DNA of 7,724 nucleotides from an uncultured Oscillospiraceae bacterium. GTDB lineage: Bacteria; Bacillota; Clostridia; Oscillospirales; Oscillospiraceae. The stretch spans positions 1 to 7,724 of the forward strand of contig CAJUOT010000080.1 in NCBI GenBank assembly GCA_910588135.1. Reading direction: 5' to 3'. Positions 5,846 to 7,724 of this stretch are shown piece after piece. The notes beneath the pieces were generated by a model. The model saw only the letters and a program-made list of their open reading frames with translations. It had not been told where the DNA came from and did not search any database. The position numbers and the translations under genes were made by a program. Position 1 is the first letter of the stretch; every line of letters starts with the position of its first letter.

Positions 5846-6541
5846 ATGAAGCTGAACGAAAAAATTCTGTATTATAGAAAGGCGGCCAGGCTGTCCCAGG
5901 AGGAGCTGGCCGGCCAGGTAGGGGTGTCCCGTCAGGCAGTGAGCAAGTGGGAGCTGGGCGACGCCACGCCGGAGGTGGACAAGCTGCTCTCGCTGGCCCG
6001 GGCCTTTGGGGTGACCACCGATGAACTGCTCAGCGAACGGGAACCCACGCTGTCCCGGGAGCAGGAGAGGCCGTATCAGGAGAAGCTGCGCCAAGGGACG
6101 CTGCCGCCGCAGCCCGATGGGCGCGCGTCCCATGCGGGGGATGCCGTTGAAAAGACCACAGGGCTGATCGGGCGGTTTGTCCGGCGGTACGGCTGGCTGG
6201 CGGGGGTGTACCTTGCCTTGAGTGGCCTGGGCACAACGGTGGTGGGCATCCTGGCCCGCTGGGGCTTCGGGGCCATCTTTGACACGGCGGGCGGCATGAT
6301 GAACGGAATGGGCGGGTTCGGTGGAATGGGCGGCGTGGAGTTTACCCCTGGAACGCCCCCGGAGGTGCAGCAGGCGATTCTGGAGGAGATGGGCATGGCC
6401 CATGCCGCGTCTCCCGCTGGCGGGATTGAGGGGTTTTTCCTGGGATTTTCCACGGTCATCATCGCCATCGGCGCAGTCACCATGGCCGCCGGGTTGGCGC
6501 TGGCGGTTTACCTCTACCAGAAGGGGAGGGAGAGACTCTGA
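5846..6541 (+). CDS. XRE-family regulator with two C-terminal membrane segments
   Basis: A 231-residue protein. Residues 3-62 are a Cro/C1-type helix-turn-helix (LNEKILYYRKAARLSQEELA, GVSRQAVSKWELG, ATPEVDKLLSLARAFGVTTDELL). A charged linker (64-116) follows, then predicted membrane helices at about 118-137 and 197-223. Between them is a Gly/Met-rich stretch (149-163: GGMMNGMGGFGGMGG) and a short amphipathic part. This architecture suggests a membrane-tethered regulator sensing envelope state or a small molecule; nothing shows the ligand. ATG 5846 is chosen with AAGGAGG (5830-5836) 9 nt upstream, rather than the adjoining TTG at 5843. The DNA for residues 17-37 matches XRE gene 2 at 55 of 63 bases, so the two are paralogues, though their membrane parts differ. 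Possibly linked to niaR only by position (142-nt gap). Confidence 0.85.
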   Translation: MKLNEKILYYRKAARLSQEELAGQVGVSRQAVSKWELGDATPEVDKLLSLARAFGVTTDELLSEREPTLSREQERPYQEKLRQGTLPPQPDGRASHAGDAVEKTTGLIGRFVRRYGWLAGVYLALSGLGTTVVGILARWGFGAIFDTAGGMMNGMGGFGGMGGVEFTPGTPPEVQQAILEEMGMAHAASPAGGIEGFFLGFSTVIIAIGAVTMAAGLALAVYLYQKGRERL

Positions 6542-6566
6542 CACGCGCCTGCTGTCGGCAAGTGCG

Positions 6567-6614
6567 CCCCTCGCCCCGGCCCATCCGCGCTGTTCACGGA
6601 GGCTCCGCAACCTG
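6567..6614. repeat. 48-bp intergenic direct repeat, copy 1
   Basis: Starts CCCCTCGCCCCGGCCCATCC and ends GGCTCCGCAACCTG. By eye it matches the copy at 6699-6746 at 42 of 48 positions with no gaps. It lies 25 nt after the stop of XRE gene 1, with no coding sense. Confidence 0.75.
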
Positions 6615-6663
6615 GGAGTCGTGCTCGCCTGTTCGCGACGCGCGGCTTCCCTGCGTCTCGGGC

Positions 6664-6698
6664 AAAACCCGCCTCCGCTGCGCGGCGGCTGGGCTTTT
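6664..6698 (+). terminator. Imperfect hairpin, possible terminator of XRE gene 1
   Basis: AAAACCCGCCTCCGC (6664-6678) can pair with 6682-6698 (GCGGCGGCTGGGCTTTT), with two single-base bulges and one mismatch around a TGC loop. The 3' arm ends in TTTT followed by CC. It lies between the two 48-bp repeat copies, so it may be part of that repeat element rather than a dedicated terminator. Confidence 0.35.
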
Positions 6699-6746
6699 CC
6701 CCTCGCTCCGCTCCATCCGCGCTGCTCACGACGGCTCCGCAACCTG
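6699..6746. repeat. 48-bp intergenic direct repeat, copy 2
   Basis: Starts CCCCTCGCTCCGCTCCATCC and ends GGCTCCGCAACCTG, 132 bp downstream of copy 1. It runs directly into the upstream module of XRE gene 2; its CCGCAA forms an inverted repeat with TTGCGG at 6750-6755. Confidence 0.75.
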
Positions 6747-6749
6747 AAA

Positions 6750-6803
6750 TTGCGGAATTTCCAGCCCGATTTGGTTGATTGCCCGGGGAAAAACCGCTAT
6801 CCT
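6750..6803 (+). promoter_or_regulatory. Duplicated upstream module and promoter of XRE gene 2
   Basis: TTGCGGAATTTCCAGCC (6750-6766) is followed by a promoter TTGATT (6775-6780), 17 nt, TATCCT (6798-6803). The module parallels the one before XRE gene 1 (TTGCGGAA, TTCCAGCC, TGGT, CCGGGG, GCTA at matching distances). The near-palindrome GGAATTTCC could be a regulator site, perhaps for one of the XRE proteins themselves. Confidence 0.55.
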
Positions 6804-6853
6804 GAAGCTACGCTGCCCGTGGCCATGGGCAGCGGGATCAGGAGGGAAATATT

Positions 6854-7516
6854 ATGACATTGGGAGAAAAGCTACAGCAGATGCGCAAACAGGCGGGGTT
6901 TTCTCAGGAGGAGCTGGCCGGACGGATGGGGGTATCCCGTCAGGCAGTGTCCAAGTGGGAGCTGGACGAAACCATGCCTGAAACAGAGAACGTGGTTCAG
7001 CTCAGCCGCCTGTTCGGGGTGAGCTGCGACTACCTGCTCCGGGACGAGGTGGACGAGGCAGGCGTGCCCCTGCCCGCCCCTGGCAGGGCGCATCTGGACC
7101 GGCAGGGGTGGGCGCACAACGCCTTGGCTCTGTCGCTGGCGGTGTGTGCTGTGGGGCTGTTGCTGGCTCTTGGGGGCTGGCTCAGTCAGCGGGCTTCCGG
7201 GCCGTTGGTGATCGGGCTCATCATTCAGGTGGGGGGCGTCCTCCTCTTTGAGCTGGCTGTGCCCCGAATGGGGGAGGGGCGGAAAGCGGCCCGGCTGGGG
7301 TTCTACATGATTGCCAACTGGCTGGTGCTGCCCATACCGACGGCAGGGCTGTGCTGGTGGATCTTTTGCTATGCTGTACGCCCCTACCCTTCGGTGCTGA
7401 CATGGACGGTGTACCTGTCTTTTGATCTGCTGATGAGTGGGATTTTGACTGCAGTGCTGGCGGTATTCCGCCATAAGTTGCGAAAGGCTCCCGATTTTGG
7501 GCAAAACAACGGTTGA
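6854..7516 (+). CDS. XRE-family regulator with four C-terminal membrane segments
   Basis: A 220-residue protein. Residues 2-62 are a Cro/C1-type helix-turn-helix (GEKLQQMRKQAGFSQEELAG, GVSRQAVSKWELD, MPETENVVQLSRLFGVSCDYLL). After a short acidic linker there are four predicted membrane helices at about 90-109, 117-136, 148-172 and 181-205, then a basic tail. It is probably a membrane-anchored transcription regulator; the signal is unknown. AGGAGG (6840-6845) lies 8 nt before ATG 6854. The DNA-binding part is closely related to XRE gene 1, also at DNA level, while the membrane part is not visibly alike, which suggests duplication or exchange of the DNA-binding module. Its TGA stop (7514-7516) lies inside the -35 element of the next promoter. 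Confidence 0.85.
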   Translation: MTLGEKLQQMRKQAGFSQEELAGRMGVSRQAVSKWELDETMPETENVVQLSRLFGVSCDYLLRDEVDEAGVPLPAPGRAHLDRQGWAHNALALSLAVCAVGLLLALGGWLSQRASGPLVIGLIIQVGGVLLFELAVPRMGEGRKAARLGFYMIANWLVLPIPTAGLCWWIFCYAVRPYPSVLTWTVYLSFDLLMSGILTAVLAVFRHKLRKAPDFGQNNG

Positions 7517-7540
7517 CATTTTTCCCCGCTGCGTTATAAT
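7513..7540 (+). promoter_or_regulatory. Perfect-hexamer promoter of the right-edge gene
   Basis: TTGACA (7513-7518), a 16-nt spacer, TATAAT (7535-7540). Both hexamers match consensus exactly, so unrepressed expression should be strong, which fits tight control by an operator. The -35 overlaps the stop codon of XRE gene 2. The transcription start would fall near 7547, inside the palindrome that follows. Confidence 0.85.
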
Positions 7541-7577
7541 AGTCCGCACAGGTGTCTTGACACCTGTGCGGACTATT
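7538..7577. promoter_or_regulatory. 40-nt palindrome, candidate NiaR operator (also terminator-like)
   Basis: Two exact 19-nt arms around TT, with core ACAGGTGTC-TT-GACACCTGT and outer parts AATAGTCCGC and GCGGACTATT. It overlaps the last bases of the -10 and the expected start site, the classic position for a repressor. The core resembles the ACAnGTGT-type palindromes of Firmicutes NiaR as I remember them (not checked), and niaR lies 1.8 kb upstream. A run of five T (7576-7580) follows, so for read-through from XRE gene 2 it could also fold into an intrinsic terminator with a CUUG loop. Confidence 0.65.
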
Positions 7578-7602
7578 TTTGATTGAGAATTGAGGGATGG
7601 AT

Positions 7603-7724
7603 ATGGAGAGCTTTAAAGCGTTTTTAAAGCGCAAAGACATCGTGGTCTCCGCCAAGCGCTACGGCATCGACGCCCTGGGGGCCATGGCCCAGGGCCTGTT
7701 CTGCTCCCTGCTCATCGGCACCAT
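7603..7724 (+). CDS. N-terminus of a probable membrane transporter, PTS_EIIC_2-like (3' truncated by window edge)
   Basis: Only about 40 residues are visible. They start MESFKAFLKRKDIVVSAKRY, a basic amphipathic stretch, then run into a hydrophobic segment beginning IDALGAMAQGLFCSLLIGT. The KRKDI..S.KRYGIDALGAMAQGLF.SLLIGT pattern resembles the start of PTS_EIIC_2 (PfoR-like) membrane proteins as I recall them; this is recognition by memory on a short stretch. ATG 7603 is preferred because GAGGG (7592-7596) lies 6 nt upstream; the in-frame ATG at 7597 directly abuts that site. The gene follows a perfect-hexamer promoter with an overlapping NiaR-like palindrome, so its substrate could be niacin or a related compound rather than a sugar. 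That part is inference. Confidence 0.6.
   Translation, partial: MESFKAFLKRKDIVVSAKRYGIDALGAMAQGLFCSLLIGT

Noticed and set aside
5714..6742. Minus-strand open frame (342 codons) over XRE gene 1 and the repeat region
   Set aside because: Arg/Gly/Pro-rich shadow; its internal repeats come only from the 48-bp DNA repeat.
6567..6746. CRISPR array
   Set aside because: Only two imperfect copies, 84 bp apart edge to edge, with no regular repeat-spacer pattern and no cas genes.
6562..6747. Short plus-strand frame with an internal peptide repeat in the XRE intergenic region
   Set aside because: The peptide repeat simply reflects the 132-bp spacing (a multiple of three) of the DNA repeat; no ribosome binding site or domain.
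7538..7580. Palindrome as only an intrinsic terminator of XRE gene 2
   Set aside because: The T-run makes it possible, but the perfect promoter directly overlapping it and the symmetric ACAGGTGTC core make an operator role at least as likely; both may hold.

Overview
The window is GC-rich DNA with strong AGGAGG-type ribosome binding sites, sigma-70-like promoters, a Firmicutes-type NiaR repressor, membrane-anchored XRE regulators and a lipobox lipoprotein. Together these suggest a high-GC gut clostridium of the Oscillospiraceae type (Flavonifractor or Pseudoflavonifractor-like). That placement is inferred from gene content and style, not from a marker gene.

Bases 1-4463 (+) form an alpha-glucan utilisation block: the 3' part of a GH13_20-type neopullulanase/cyclomaltodextrinase with no visible export signal, a LacI-family regulator 41 nt downstream, then a GH13 alpha-amylase lipoprotein with its own promoter. 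The likely logic is that the surface amylase cuts starch or glycogen, the oligosaccharides are imported by a transporter outside this window, the first enzyme finishes them inside the cell, and the LacI protein controls expression. The amylase start region is rich in structure: three inverted repeats at the end of lacI, a consensus-like promoter, and two inverted copies of a TTTCG/AAAGTTTCG element on either side of the ribosome binding site and start codon.

A perfect 17-bp hairpin (4485-4522) separates this block from a convergent minus-strand gene (4569-5024). That gene encodes an unrecognised small protein whose first 50 residues resemble the RRXRR/PLMP domain of IscB-type proteins, here without any nuclease domain. 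It is divergent from niaR (5194-5703), the niacin-responsive repressor of NAD metabolism. The two promoters are mirror images that overlap in one shared -35 element.

Bases 5846-7516 hold two paralogous XRE regulators with C-terminal membrane segments (2 and 4 predicted). Their upstream regions are also related, and the 312-nt gap between them carries a 48-bp imperfect direct repeat. At the right edge a perfect-hexamer promoter overlaps the stop codon of the second XRE gene. It runs into a 40-nt palindrome with an ACAGGTGTC/GACACCTGT core and then the first 41 codons of a probable membrane transporter (PTS_EIIC_2-like). Because niaR lies 1.8 kb upstream and the core resembles NiaR-type operators as I remember them, the edge gene is a candidate member of the niacin/NAD regulon. 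This is the most testable new idea in the window.
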